Of a DNA stretch of 52,845 nucleotides, positions 25,285 through 33,858 are shown piece after piece. This DNA comes from a bacterium. Lineage in GTDB: Bacteria > Pseudomonadota > Alphaproteobacteria > SP197. The stretch lies in assembly GCA_028821455.1 (NCBI GenBank), contig JAPPGE010000004.1, positions 67,144-119,988 on the forward strand, in the 5' to 3' direction. Below the pieces are notes generated by a model. The model did no database searches, had not been told where the DNA came from, and saw only the letters and a list, made by a program, of their open reading frames with translations. The position numbers and the translations under genes were made by a program. Position 1 is the stretch's first letter; every line of letters starts with the position of its first letter.

Positions 25285-27321
25285 GTGTCGATGAGGCCCG
25301 TGTCGTCGCTGCCCGTGAAGATACGCCAGATCGAGCACTGCTGGATCCCGATGTCGGACGGCGTGCGGCTGGCCGCGCGCATCTGGCTGCCCGAAGATGC
25401 CGAGGCCAGACCGGTGCCGGCGATCCTGGAGTACATCCCCTACCGCAAGCGCGACGCGATCAGCGAGCGCGACGAGACCATCCATCCCTACTTCGCCGGC
25501 CACGGCTATGCAGCGGTGCGCATCGACATCCGGGGCTCGGGCGACTCCGAGGGGCTGCTGCTGGGCGAGTACCTGAAGCAGGACCACGACGACGCGCTCG
25601 AGGCGCTCGCCTGGATCGCCGCGCAACCCTGGTGCGACGGCAAGATCGGGATGATGGGGCTGAGCTGGGGCGGCTTCGAGGCGCTGCAGGTCGCCGCGCG
25701 CCGGCCGCCGGCGCTGAAGGCCGTGATCTCGGTGGGTTCGGTCGACGACCGCTACGCCGACGACATGCACTTCAAGGGCGGCTGCCTGCTGAACGACAAC
25801 ATGTACTGGCACTCGCTCTTCTTCTCGCTGCTGTCGCGGCCGCCCGACCCTATGATCGTGGGTCAGCAGCGCTGGCGCGAGATGTGGTTCGATCGCCTGG
25901 AGAATCTGATCAACCCCATCCAGGAATGGCTGCCGCACCAGCGGCGCGATGACTTCTGGCGCCACGGCTCGGTGTGCGAGAACTACGGCGCCATCCAGTG
26001 CCCTGTCTACCTGGTGGGCGGCTGGGCCGACAGCTACATCAACTCGGTGCCGAGCCTGCTTGCGAGGCTGCAGGTGCCGCGCAAGGGGCTGATCGGACCC
26101 TGGGGCCACCAGTACCCGCAGGACATGGCGCCACCTGGTCCCTGGTTCGGCTTTCTGCAGGAGGCCCTGCGCTGGTGGGACCACTGGCTCAGGGGCATCG
26201 ACACCGGGATCATGAATGAGCCCATGTACCGCGCCTGGATGGCGGAGGCGATGCCTCCCGATCCTGGCCTGCCCGAGACCCGGGGCCGCTGGATCGCCGA
26301 GCCCTTATGGCCGCGTCCCGACGGCCATGTCCGGACCTGGCACCTCGCACCGGGGCGCCTCGCCGACAGGCCGGGGGACGACGCGGCGCTGACGCTGAGC
26401 TCGCCCCTTGATATCGGCACCGCGAGCGGCTGCCTCTGCCCCTACGGTCTGGGCTCGATCGGCCACGAACTGCAGACCGACCAGCGCGTTGACGACGGCA
26501 AGTCGCTGTGCTTCGACACGCCACCGCTTGGCGAACGCGTCGAATTCTTCGGCGCGCCGGTCGTGGAGCTGGATCTGTCGGTCGACCGGCCGGTGGCGCA
26601 AATCTCGGTCAGGCTCAACGACGTCGCGCCCGACGGCACCTCGACCCGGGTCACCTTCGGCCTGCTCAACCTGACCCATCGGGACGGGCACACCGATCCG
26701 CGGCCGATGGAGTCCGGCCGGCGTACCCGCATCCGGCTGGCGCTCGACAACATGGCCTACGCCTTCCTGCCCGGCCACCGCATGCGGCTTGCCGTCGCCA
26801 CGGGCTACTGGCCGGTGGCGTGGCCGACACCCGAGAAAGCCATGCTCACGCTCCACACGGGCGAGAGCACCCTGGAGGTGCCGGTCCGCAAGCCGCGTCC
26901 CGAGGACGCCGGATTGCGCCCGTTCGAGGAGCCGGAGTCGTCGGAGCCGGAAGCGCGCACCATGCTGGTCGACGCGAGCCGGGCGCGCAGTGTGCACCAC
27001 GACGTGGTGACCGGCATCACGACGCTTGAGGCGCACAAGCACCGCGGCTGGTTCCGCATCGAGAGCCATGGTCTTGAGATGAGCAGCGAGGGCACAGAGC
27101 GCTACAGCGTGCATCGAAGCGACACCTCGAGCGCAACCGGCGAGACCGAGCAGCTCGTACTGATCGGTCGTGGCGACTGGCGTCTGAGGTTGGAGACCAG
27201 GACGCTGATGACCTCGGACAAGGAGGCCTTCCACATCCATTCCGAGATCGAGGCATTCGAGGACGGGGAGAAGTCCTTCACCCGTTCCTGGGACGCCTCG
27301 GTGCCGCGCGACCTGGTGTGA
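25285..27321 (+). CDS. CocE/NonD family hydrolase (X-Pro dipeptidyl-peptidase S15-like)
   Basis: Serine hydrolase of 678 residues. The alpha/beta-hydrolase part has the oxyanion region EYIPYRKRD, IDIRGSGDSEG, the nucleophile elbow MGLSWGGFEALQ (Ser about 127), the acid region GGWADSYIN and His in GPWGHQYPQ. A jelly-roll C-terminal domain follows from about residue 390 (SVRLNDVAPDGTSTRVTFGLLN). Members cleave esters or amides such as cocaine, cephalosporin esters and glutaryl-7-ACA. It has no signal peptide. GTG 25285 has AGGGAG 8 bases upstream; ATG 25291 is the alternative. The stop overlaps the next start by one base (TGATG). Confidence 0.87.
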   Translation: MSMRPVSSLPVKIRQIEHCWIPMSDGVRLAARIWLPEDAEARPVPAILEYIPYRKRDAISERDETIHPYFAGHGYAAVRIDIRGSGDSEGLLLGEYLKQDHDDALEALAWIAAQPWCDGKIGMMGLSWGGFEALQVAARRPPALKAVISVGSVDDRYADDMHFKGGCLLNDNMYWHSLFFSLLSRPPDPMIVGQQRWREMWFDRLENLINPIQEWLPHQRRDDFWRHGSVCENYGAIQCPVYLVGGWADSYINSVPSLLARLQVPRKGLIGPWGHQYPQDMAPPGPWFGFLQEALRWWDHWLRGIDTGIMNEPMYRAWMAEAMPPDPGLPETRGRWIAEPLWPRPDGHVRTWHLAPGRLADRPGDDAALTLSSPLDIGTASGCLCPYGLGSIGHELQTDQRVDDGKSLCFDTPPLGERVEFFGAPVVELDLSVDRPVAQISVRLNDVAPDGTSTRVTFGLLNLTHRDGHTDPRPMESGRRTRIRLALDNMAYAFLPGHRMRLAVATGYWPVAWPTPEKAMLTLHTGESTLEVPVRKPRPEDAGLRPFEEPESSEPEARTMLVDASRARSVHHDVVTGITTLEAHKHRGWFRIESHGLEMSSEGTERYSVHRSDTSSATGETEQLVLIGRGDWRLRLETRTLMTSDKEAFHIHSEIEAFEDGEKSFTRSWDASVPRDLV

Positions 27322-27962
27322 TGTTCTACGAGCCGGCACAGGGTCACGGCCTGGAGCAAGACCCCTTCAAGAGCCTGGTCGTACCCCGTCCGATCGGCTG
27401 GATCACCACGCTCGATTCCGAGGGGCGGGTGAACCTTGCGCCATACAGCTATTTCAACGCCGTGGCCGACGATCCGCCCGCCGTGATGTTCTCCTCGTCG
27501 GCAGGCGAAGCATCCGACCGCAAGAAGGACTCCTGGCGCAACGTCGAGGCGACGGGCGAGTTCGTCTTCAACCTCGCGACCTGGGAGCTGCGTGAGGAGG
27601 TCAACCAGACTTCCGACCACGTGCCCAGCGACGTCGACGAGGCGGCTCTGGCTGGCCTCGACATGATTCCGTCGCGGCTGGTCAAGCCCCCCAGGGTTGC
27701 ACGGTCCCCCGTGCACCTGGAGTGCCGCTGGCTGAAGACGGTGATCGTGCCGCAGAACGACGGCTATGCACCCGGAGACACCGGACTGGTGCTGGGCGAG
27801 GTGGTCGGCGTGCACATCAGCGAGACGATCATGGCGAACGGGCGTGTCGATCTGTCGCGAATTCGCCCCATCGCACGGCTCGGCTATGCGCAGTATGCCG
27901 TGGTCGACAGCCTGTTCCGCATGGTCCCGCCCTGGGTGAAGGGCGATCCGGGCAAGGTGTGA
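27321..27962 (+). CDS. Flavin reductase-like, FMN-binding split-barrel protein (DIM6/NTAB family)
   Basis: Protein of 213 residues. The segments VVPRPIGWITTLDSEGRVNLAPYSYFNAVADDPPAVMFSS and the following NVEATGEFVFNLAT are typical of the flavin reductase domain family, which binds FMN and often supplies reduced flavin to a monooxygenase or acts as a flavoenzyme itself. No partner monooxygenase gene is seen here. Translationally coupled to the CocE-like gene; 10 bases separate it from the PhyH-like gene. Confidence 0.88.
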   Translation: MFYEPAQGHGLEQDPFKSLVVPRPIGWITTLDSEGRVNLAPYSYFNAVADDPPAVMFSSSAGEASDRKKDSWRNVEATGEFVFNLATWELREEVNQTSDHVPSDVDEAALAGLDMIPSRLVKPPRVARSPVHLECRWLKTVIVPQNDGYAPGDTGLVLGEVVGVHISETIMANGRVDLSRIRPIARLGYAQYAVVDSLFRMVPPWVKGDPGKV

Positions 27963-27972
27963 AGAGCTGCCC

Positions 27973-28800
27973 ATGGCCGACCCGGGGCAGATCGCCGAGC
28001 GCTTCGAGCGGGACGGGTTCGTGTTCCCGGTCCCTGTGCTTTCGCGCGAGGCGGCCGACGAGGCGCGCCACCGCTTCCTGAAGACGCGGCGGCAGGCCGA
28101 GCGCGACCCCCGCATCGCCGACTACCTCGACTACAAGGCCAACGTGGCCTACCGCTGGGTCGACCTGTTGGTGCACAGGCCCGCCCTGCTGGACGTCGTG
28201 GCGGCAGTGTTGGGACCGGACCTGCTGTTGTGGAGCTGCTCTTTCGTCTGCAAGGATCCGCGCTCGCCGGGCCGCTATTCCTGGCACCAGGACGCCACCT
28301 ACTGGGGCATGACGCCTCCGGTGGGACTGACAGTCTGGCTGGCGCTGGGCGACGTGGGCCAGCACAACGGCGGCATGAGCTTCATCCCCGGCGCCCATGC
28401 GCGCGGCCAGCTTGCCCATACCAACACCTTCGCTGCCGACATCATGCTGCCGCGAGGCCAGCAGATCGACGAGCTGCCCGAGCCTGGGCGTGCGGTGGCA
28501 CTCAAGCTCGCTTCGGGCGAGGCCTCGTTCCACGGCGTCTTCACGCCCCATGCCTCGGGCCCCAATGGCAGCGACGACTATCGCGTAGGCTGCGCCATGG
28601 TCTTCATACCGCCACACGTGAAGAACCTGACGTTGCGCGAATCCGCGATGCTGGTGCGCGGCACCGACCGCCACGGAAATTTCGAGCTCGAGCCGCGGCC
28701 CAGGGCCGACCTCGACGACGACGCGGTCGCGGCGCACGGCGCGGCCATGAGGCGCATGGCGACCTGGCAAAACGAACAGGAGCTCACGAAGCAGGCGTGA
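27973..28800 (+). CDS. Phytanoyl-CoA dioxygenase (PhyH) family protein
   Basis: Fe(II)/2-oxoglutarate-type oxygenase of 275 residues. The facial triad reads His105-x-Asp107 (SWHQDATYWG) and distal His193 (PHASGPNGSDDYR), with Arg204 to bind 2-oxoglutarate. The core NGGMSFIPGAHARGQLAH is typical of the small-molecule PhyH group (ectoine hydroxylase, halogenase relatives). It could hydroxylate an N-alkyl or acyl group, leading to oxidative dealkylation, but this is inference. It is followed by the SDR after 11 bases. Confidence 0.88.
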   Translation: MADPGQIAERFERDGFVFPVPVLSREAADEARHRFLKTRRQAERDPRIADYLDYKANVAYRWVDLLVHRPALLDVVAAVLGPDLLLWSCSFVCKDPRSPGRYSWHQDATYWGMTPPVGLTVWLALGDVGQHNGGMSFIPGAHARGQLAHTNTFAADIMLPRGQQIDELPEPGRAVALKLASGEASFHGVFTPHASGPNGSDDYRVGCAMVFIPPHVKNLTLRESAMLVRGTDRHGNFELEPRPRADLDDDAVAAHGAAMRRMATWQNEQELTKQA

Positions 28801-28811
28801 GGGAGGACGGC

Positions 28812-29654
28812 ATGGAAGGCAAGTATCTGCAGGGACGCAGCGCCTGGATCACGGGTGGTGCCACCGGTATGGGACGAGCCTGCGCCCTGGCGCTTGCGGA
28901 GGCCGGTGCCGATGTCGCCATTGGCTCGCTGACGGCCAGGGTGCGCAACCCCGACGTCAGGGGTGAGGCCGCCTTGGTGCTGGACGACGGCGAGCTGGAA
29001 GCGACGGGCCGCGAGATCGAATCCCGGAACGTGAAGGCACTCGCCCTGCCGCTCAACGTCTGTTCGGACGAGTCCTGCGCCATGTTCTTCGAGGCCACGG
29101 TCAAGGCTTTCGGCAAGGTCGACATCCTGGTCAACGCGGCGGGCGGCTCGGCCCACCACCCGATGATCGACCATCCCGACGAACTCTGGCTGCGCACCCT
29201 CGACGTCAACCTCAACGGCCCCTACCGGACCACCAAGCTCTGCTTTCCGGGCATGGTTGAGCGGCGCTGGGGCCGTATCGTGAACCTGGCGACAACCGGC
29301 GCGCGGGTCGGACACGAAGGACATGCGGCGATGTGCTCGTCGAAGACCGGCCTGCTCGGCCTGACCCGCTGCGTCGCACTCGAGGGCGCGCGCCATGGCG
29401 TGACCTGCAACGCGATCAACCCGGGAAGCGTGAAGACGCCGCATGTCGTGCGTGTGGCGTTGCCCAACAAGATCGCGATGCTGGGCATCGACCGCTCTCT
29501 CGAGGACTACCTCGACGACACCATGAAGACGGTGCCGCAGAACCGCTGGATCGAAGCCGAGGAAATCGGCGCCTTCGCAGCCTTCCTGTGCAGCGAAGGC
29601 GCCCGCGGCATCACGGGCGAGGACATCCAGATCTCCGGCGGCGGACACTGGTAG
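28812..29654 (+). CDS. SDR family protein lacking the catalytic tyrosine (paralogue of the SDR at 16,453)
   Basis: SDR-fold protein of 280 residues with TGGATGMG at 14-21 and NAAG in place of NNAG. The active site is altered twice: the usual Ser is Thr161/162 (NLATTGAR) and the YxxxK segment reads M174-C-S-S-K178. The insertion after strand 2 (GSLTARVRNPDVRGEAALVL) and the ending GARGITGEDIQISGGGHW mirror the SDR at 16,453. Such proteins either use another acid/base or have become binding or structural partners. GGGAGG precedes the start. Last gene of the plus-strand unit beginning with the CocE-like gene. Confidence 0.86.
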   Translation: MEGKYLQGRSAWITGGATGMGRACALALAEAGADVAIGSLTARVRNPDVRGEAALVLDDGELEATGREIESRNVKALALPLNVCSDESCAMFFEATVKAFGKVDILVNAAGGSAHHPMIDHPDELWLRTLDVNLNGPYRTTKLCFPGMVERRWGRIVNLATTGARVGHEGHAAMCSSKTGLLGLTRCVALEGARHGVTCNAINPGSVKTPHVVRVALPNKIAMLGIDRSLEDYLDDTMKTVPQNRWIEAEEIGAFAAFLCSEGARGITGEDIQISGGGHW

Positions 29655-29919
29655 GCGGCAGCGGCCCCGGTCGAACATCGCTTCGTCGGGTGCACCGACT
29701 ACGAGAGGCTCGGCTGGCCTGGGCGCCTGAGCAAGACGCCGCGCCTGCTCGTCTGCAGGTTCGACGGCGACGACGCCTCGATCGGGGTGGGCCAGGGACC
29801 GTTCTGTCCAACCGGCACCGGACGCGCAGCCAGCTCACTGAGGAACCGATTGCACAGCACGCGAAGTACGTTGGACACTTCGTTGAACGAGAGAGCGACC
29901 TGGCAAGGCAGAAGGGCCC
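29655..29919. other. Junction between accessory and housekeeping DNA, possible gene remnant
   Basis: About 265 bases. One plus-strand frame (about 29,671-29,805) reads GCTDYERLGWPGRLSKTPR and on to VGQGPFC, protein-like in composition but without a start or a recognisable family. It may be the scar of a lost gene where the catabolic block meets conserved chromosome. Otherwise it holds only the Shine-Dalgarno site of the next gene. Confidence 0.25.
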
Positions 29920-30384
29920 ATGAAGGTATCGACGATTGGCTTCACGAGGAAATCCGCGCAGCGGTTCTTCGAACTTCTGCGCGAGTCAGGCGCCAAGCGC
30001 ATCGTGGACGTGAGACTCCGCAACAATTCCCAGCTCGCCGGGTTCGCCAAGAAGGGTGACCTTGCCTGGTTTGCCCGCGAACTGTGCAACATCGAATACG
30101 TCCATGTGCCGCACCTCGCGCCCACGAAGGAGTTGTTGCTCGGCTATCGACAGGGACGAATCTCCTGGGACGCCTACGAAGAGCGGTTTGTCGACCTGAT
30201 GAAGGCCCGCCGGATCGAATCCGTTCTGCCCAGGGACGTCGTGAACGATGGCTGTCTACTGTGCAGCGAAGACCAGCCGCACCATTGTCACCGACGGCTC
30301 GTCGCCGAGTATCTGAAGGAAAACTGGGGCGATCTGGAGATCGAGCACCTGGGTCTCAAGAAGGGTTCGCGCCGGACCGCCTGA
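29920..30384 (+). CDS. DUF488 domain-containing protein
   Basis: Protein of 154 residues of the DUF488 family: STIGFTRKSAQRFFELLRE at the start, VDVRLRNNSQLAGFAKKGDLAWF, and the C-terminal cysteine motif CLLCSEDQPHHCHRRLVAEYL, which in the family is C-x-C-x5-CHR. Function is not established; the Cys/His site suggests metal binding or nucleic-acid-related enzymology. AGAAGGG lies before the ATG. Confidence 0.88.
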   Translation: MKVSTIGFTRKSAQRFFELLRESGAKRIVDVRLRNNSQLAGFAKKGDLAWFARELCNIEYVHVPHLAPTKELLLGYRQGRISWDAYEERFVDLMKARRIESVLPRDVVNDGCLLCSEDQPHHCHRRLVAEYLKENWGDLEIEHLGLKKGSRRTA

Positions 30385-30669
30385 CCGTGTTGAGACAGTC
30401 CTTGTGCTGCGAGGAGGTGGTCGGCATCGTCGGGCTCAGCCTGTGGTCCCGACGGGCTCGATACAATCCGGTTTGCCCCGGTCGAAAGCGTAGAAGTCCT
30501 TCCAGGGGAGCAGTTTGCCCGTTCTCCGGCGCCGACTGTGGTCGCCGCCATGGACAACGAGGGTGGAGCGTCGAGGGGCTGAATTGACGGGGTGTTGTCG
30601 AACAAGGATTGCCGCCATGGAGCGCTGTTGTCTGTGGAGTTCGCCGGCCTGCTCGTGTATGCCCTTGGC
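30385..30669. other. Intergenic region upstream of thyX
   Basis: About 285 bases, with CGATACAATCC at 30458-30468 (TACAAT as a possible -10) but no matching -35. In-frame upstream extension of thyX to 30592 is open but not conserved. Nothing else is recognisable. Confidence 0.3.
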
Positions 30670-31581
30670 ATGAGCATCACGCAGGAACAGGCTCGGGAGA
30701 TCAGCGAACAGCGGTCGCGTTCCGAAACGACGAGACGGGTGGTGTCGCCGGGGCTCGAGGCCCTGCTCTACCAGCCAATCGAGGTGCTCGATCACGGGTT
30801 CGTGCGCGTCATCGACTACCTGGGAGACGACAGCGCCATCGTCCAGGCGGCGCGGGTGTCCTACGGCACGGGCACACGGTCGGTGCGCGGCGATGCGGCG
30901 CTCATCGCCTACCTCATGCGCCACCGCCACACTACGCCCTTCGAGATGTGCGAGATCAAGTACCACGTCAAGCTGCCGGTGTTCGTGGCCCGCCAGTGGA
31001 TTCGCCACCGCACGGCCAGCGTCAACGAGGTTTCGGCGCGGTACTCGATTCTCGACCGCGAGTTCCACATTCCCGCGCCCGGCAACCTGGCGCGCCAGTC
31101 GACGCAGAACCGGCAGGGCCGAAGCGACATTCTCGAGGGCGACGAGGCGGTGAGGGTGCTGGAGATTCTGAAGGACGACGCCAGCCGCGCCTACGGGCAC
31201 TACGAAGAGTTGCTCGACGACGAAGGGCCCGGACTTGCCCGCGAACTGGCGCGCATCAACCTGCCGCTCGGCATCTACACCCAGTGGTACTGGAAGACCA
31301 ATCTTCACAACCTGCTTCACTTCCTCGCCCTGCGGTCCGACCCCCATGCCCAGCACGAGATCAGGGTCTATGCCGAAGCGATGCTGGAAACGGTGAAGGC
31401 CTGGGTCCCGCTGGCCCACGAGGCCTTTGTCGACTGCCGGCTCGAGGGAGCGGAACTGACAGCGAAACAGCTGGCGGTGGTGCGCCGCATGCTGAAGGGC
31501 GACGCGGTGACCCAGGAAACAAGCGGGCTGTCGCGCCGGATGTGGGACGAATTGCAAGCCGTGCTGGAGGGCCGTCCCTGA
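30670..31581 (+). CDS. thyX: FAD-dependent thymidylate synthase ThyX
   Basis: Makes dTMP from dUMP with methylene-tetrahydrofolate, FAD and NADPH. Length 303 residues; the ThyX signature [15 protein letters not shown] is at residues 112-126, and [19 protein letters not shown] and [25 protein letters not shown] fit the flavin and dUMP sites. The ATG at 30670 was chosen because the conserved body begins soon after; its ribosome binding site is weak, so an upstream start cannot be excluded. Convergent with mrp, with 24 bases between the stops. Confidence 0.96.
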   Translation: MSITQEQAREISEQRSRSETTRRVVSPGLEALLYQPIEVLDHGFVRVIDYLGDDSAIVQAARVSYGTGTRSVRGDAALIAYLMRHRHTTPFEMCEIKYHVKLPVFVARQWIRHRTASVNEVSARYSILDREFHIPAPGNLARQSTQNRQGRSDILEGDEAVRVLEILKDDASRAYGHYEELLDDEGPGLARELARINLPLGIYTQWYWKTNLHNLLHFLALRSDPHAQHEIRVYAEAMLETVKAWVPLAHEAFVDCRLEGAELTAKQLAVVRRMLKGDAVTQETSGLSRRMWDELQAVLEGRP

Positions 31582-31584
31582 CAA

Positions 31585-31605
31585 ACGGCGAGCCGGACCG
31601 GCCGT
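31585..31605. terminator. Hairpin in the 24-base gap between convergent thyX and mrp
   Basis: Nested symmetry: GCCGG-A-CCGGC at 31592-31602, and outer ACGGC at 31585-31589 pairing with GCCGT at 31601-31605. It fills the gap between the two stop codons and could end transcription from both sides, though it lacks a T-tract. Confidence 0.35.
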
Positions 31606-32676
31606 CTACTCGATGACGATACGTGGGCCTTCCGGGCGGGCTCCCGGCAGGCTTTCCAGAACCGCCGAGGCCACCTCCTGATAGGCGTTGGCAATGGCGC
31701 CTCCGGGTTCGGCGGCGACGATGGGAAGACCGCTGTCCGATGTCTCGCGAATCCTGATGTCGAGAGGAATCTCGCCCAGGAAGGGAACCCCCAGCCTGGC
31801 GGCCTCGTGCCTCGCACCGCCATGGGCGAAGACTTCCGTGCGGTGACCGCAGGCCGGACAGGCGAAGTAGCTCATGTTCTCGACGATGCCGAGAATGGGA
31901 ACGTCCACCTTGCGGAACATGTTGAGTCCCTTGCGGGCGTCGATGAGCGACAGATCCTGCGGTGTGGAGACGATCACGGCGCCGGCGAGCGGCGTCCTCT
32001 GGGTGAGCGAAAGCTGGACGTCTCCGGTCCCTGGCGGCAGATCGACGATCATGATGTCGGCCTCGCCCCACGCCACCTGACGCAACATCTGTTCCAGGGC
32101 GCTCTGCACCATCGGGCCGCGCCACACCATGGGCTGGTCCTCGCCGATCAGGAGGCCGATCGACATCGTCGCGATGCCGTGGGCCAGCTTCGGATAGAGC
32201 AGTGTCCCGTCGGTCTCGGGCTTGCCGGTCAGTCCGAAGAGGCGGGGCGCCGAAGGACCGTAGATGTCGGCATCAAGGAAAACGACCTTGCGGCCCCCGG
32301 CGGCCAGGGCGAGCGCCAGGTTGGCCGCGGTCGTCGACTTGCCGACTCCGCCCTTGCCGCTGGCCACCGCCACGATGGCCTTGACGCCATCGATGCCTCC
32401 GGCGGGTTGCGCCGGCGCGGCCTGATCGCGGTGAGCGGTCATGACGACGCTGGACGAGAGCACGCCGGGCAGGGCGCGAATGGCGTCTTCAGCCGCCTTG
32501 CGCACCGGCTCGTACGTGTGGCCGCGGTCAGCCGGTACCTCCATGACAAACCCGACGTTGCCGTCCTTGACGACGAGATTGGAGACGAGACCCTCGTCGC
32601 TGATCGGTCGGCCGCTCCCGGGATCGATGATCTCGCGAAGGGCTGCCTCAACTGCCTCTTGCGTGACTCGCGCCAT
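31606..32676 (-). CDS. mrp: Mrp/ApbC family iron-sulfur cluster carrier ATPase
   Basis: P-loop ATPase of 356 residues that carries Fe-S clusters to apoproteins. The N-terminal DUF59/MIP18 domain (about 1-80) is followed by the deviant Walker A GKGGVGKST, DADIYGPSAPRLFG, DLPPGTGDVQLSL and the cluster-binding CxxC in FACPACGHRTEVF. Its start at 32676 is divergent from hflK, a usual arrangement in Alphaproteobacteria. The same frame is open far upstream, across hflK and hflC, which is chance. Confidence 0.95.
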   Translation of the reverse strand: MARVTQEAVEAALREIIDPGSGRPISDEGLVSNLVVKDGNVGFVMEVPADRGHTYEPVRKAAEDAIRALPGVLSSSVVMTAHRDQAAPAQPAGGIDGVKAIVAVASGKGGVGKSTTAANLALALAAGGRKVVFLDADIYGPSAPRLFGLTGKPETDGTLLYPKLAHGIATMSIGLLIGEDQPMVWRGPMVQSALEQMLRQVAWGEADIMIVDLPPGTGDVQLSLTQRTPLAGAVIVSTPQDLSLIDARKGLNMFRKVDVPILGIVENMSYFACPACGHRTEVFAHGGARHEAARLGVPFLGEIPLDIRIRETSDSGLPIVAAEPGGAIANAYQEVASAVLESLPGARPEGPRIVIE

Positions 32677-32696
32677 CGTTCGTCGTCCTTCCCGCG

Positions 32697-32725
32697 TTGC
32701 AGGCAACACGCAGGTGACATATAAC
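32697..32725 (+). promoter_or_regulatory. Candidate sigma-70 promoter for hflK operon
   Basis: TTGCAG at 32697-32702, 17-base spacer, TATAAC at 32720-32725, about 75 bases upstream of the hflK start and in the gap divergent from mrp. Spacing is ideal and the -10 box is close to consensus. Confidence 0.55.
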
Positions 32726-32799
32726 GCGGGGACCCTTGGCAACAACCCATAAAGTGCGGAACCCGGCACACCAGGATCCGCCAGGAAGGCAACAGACCC

Positions 32800-33855
32800 A
32801 TGTCCTGGAACGACGGTGGTGGAGGTGGATGGGGCGGCTCCGGCGGCGGCCCCTGGGGACGGCGTCCCTCGGGCGGCGGCGGCCGCGAATTCGAGGAACT
32901 CGTCCGCAACATGCAAAAGAAGGGCCGGCGATTCCTGCCCGGCGGGTTCGGCGGAATCAGGGGTATCCTGATCATCCTTGTCGTGCTCGTTGCCGTATGG
33001 CTGGCGAGCGGAATCTACCGCGTCGACACCAACGAGCAGGGTGTCGAGGTTGTCTTCGGGCGCTGGGTCAACACGACGACGCCCGGTCTCGACTACAACT
33101 GGCCGGCACCGGTCGGACAGGTTTTCACGCCGACGGTGACGGAGATCCAGCAGTTCACGATCGGCACGACGCCCAACCAGAGCCTGATGTTGACGGGTGA
33201 CGAGAACATCATCGACGTCAAGTTCGTCGTGAAGTGGAAGATCGACGACGCCGGAAAGTTCCTGTTCAACATCTCCGATCCGGAGGGCACGACACGCAAC
33301 GTGGCCGAGAGCGCCATGCGCCAGGCCATCGGTCGCACCCCCCTGGCGACGGCCCTTGCCGAAGGCCGGGCGGAAGTCGAACAGAAGACGCTGGAATTGA
33401 TGCAGGCGATGCTTGATGAGTACGGTGCCGGAGTCGAGATTCGCCAGGTCGAGCTGCAGAGCGTCGATCCGCCGGCGGCGGTGATCGATGCCTTCCGCGA
33501 TGTCCAGGCGGCCCGGGCGGACCAGGAACGCTCGATCAACGAGGCCCAGGCCTACCAGAACCAGATCGTGCCGGTCGCCCGCGGCGATGCGCAGCGCATG
33601 CTCCAGGAGGCGGAGGCCTACAAGGAACAGGTGATCAATACCGCCGAGGGCGATGCGGCCCGCTTCATGTCGGTCTACAACGAATACGTCCTGGCCGAGG
33701 ACGTGACAGAACGACGCATCTACCTCGAGACCATGGAAACGGTGCTGCGGGACATGGAGAAGATCGTCATCGACACCGGGGCCATGGATGGCGGGGGAGT
33801 CGTACCCTACCTGCCGCTCGACCAGCTGCGGCGAAGCAGCGACCAGGAGGGCTGA
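32800..33855 (+). CDS. hflK: FtsH protease regulator HflK
   Basis: Membrane SPFH/stomatin-domain protein, 351 residues, which with HflC forms the cage around the FtsH protease. A Gly-rich N-terminal cytoplasmic part (WNDGGGGGWGGSGGGPWG) precedes the single transmembrane helix (about residues 50-68, GILIILVVLVAVWLASG) and the SPFH domain beginning YRVDTNEQGVEVVFGRW. The coiled region with Glu/Ala-rich YKEQVINTAEGDAARF follows. hflC starts 3 bases later. Confidence 0.95.
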   Translation: MSWNDGGGGGWGGSGGGPWGRRPSGGGGREFEELVRNMQKKGRRFLPGGFGGIRGILIILVVLVAVWLASGIYRVDTNEQGVEVVFGRWVNTTTPGLDYNWPAPVGQVFTPTVTEIQQFTIGTTPNQSLMLTGDENIIDVKFVVKWKIDDAGKFLFNISDPEGTTRNVAESAMRQAIGRTPLATALAEGRAEVEQKTLELMQAMLDEYGAGVEIRQVELQSVDPPAAVIDAFRDVQAARADQERSINEAQAYQNQIVPVARGDAQRMLQEAEAYKEQVINTAEGDAARFMSVYNEYVLAEDVTERRIYLETMETVLRDMEKIVIDTGAMDGGGVVPYLPLDQLRRSSDQEG

Positions 33856-33858
33856 GCC

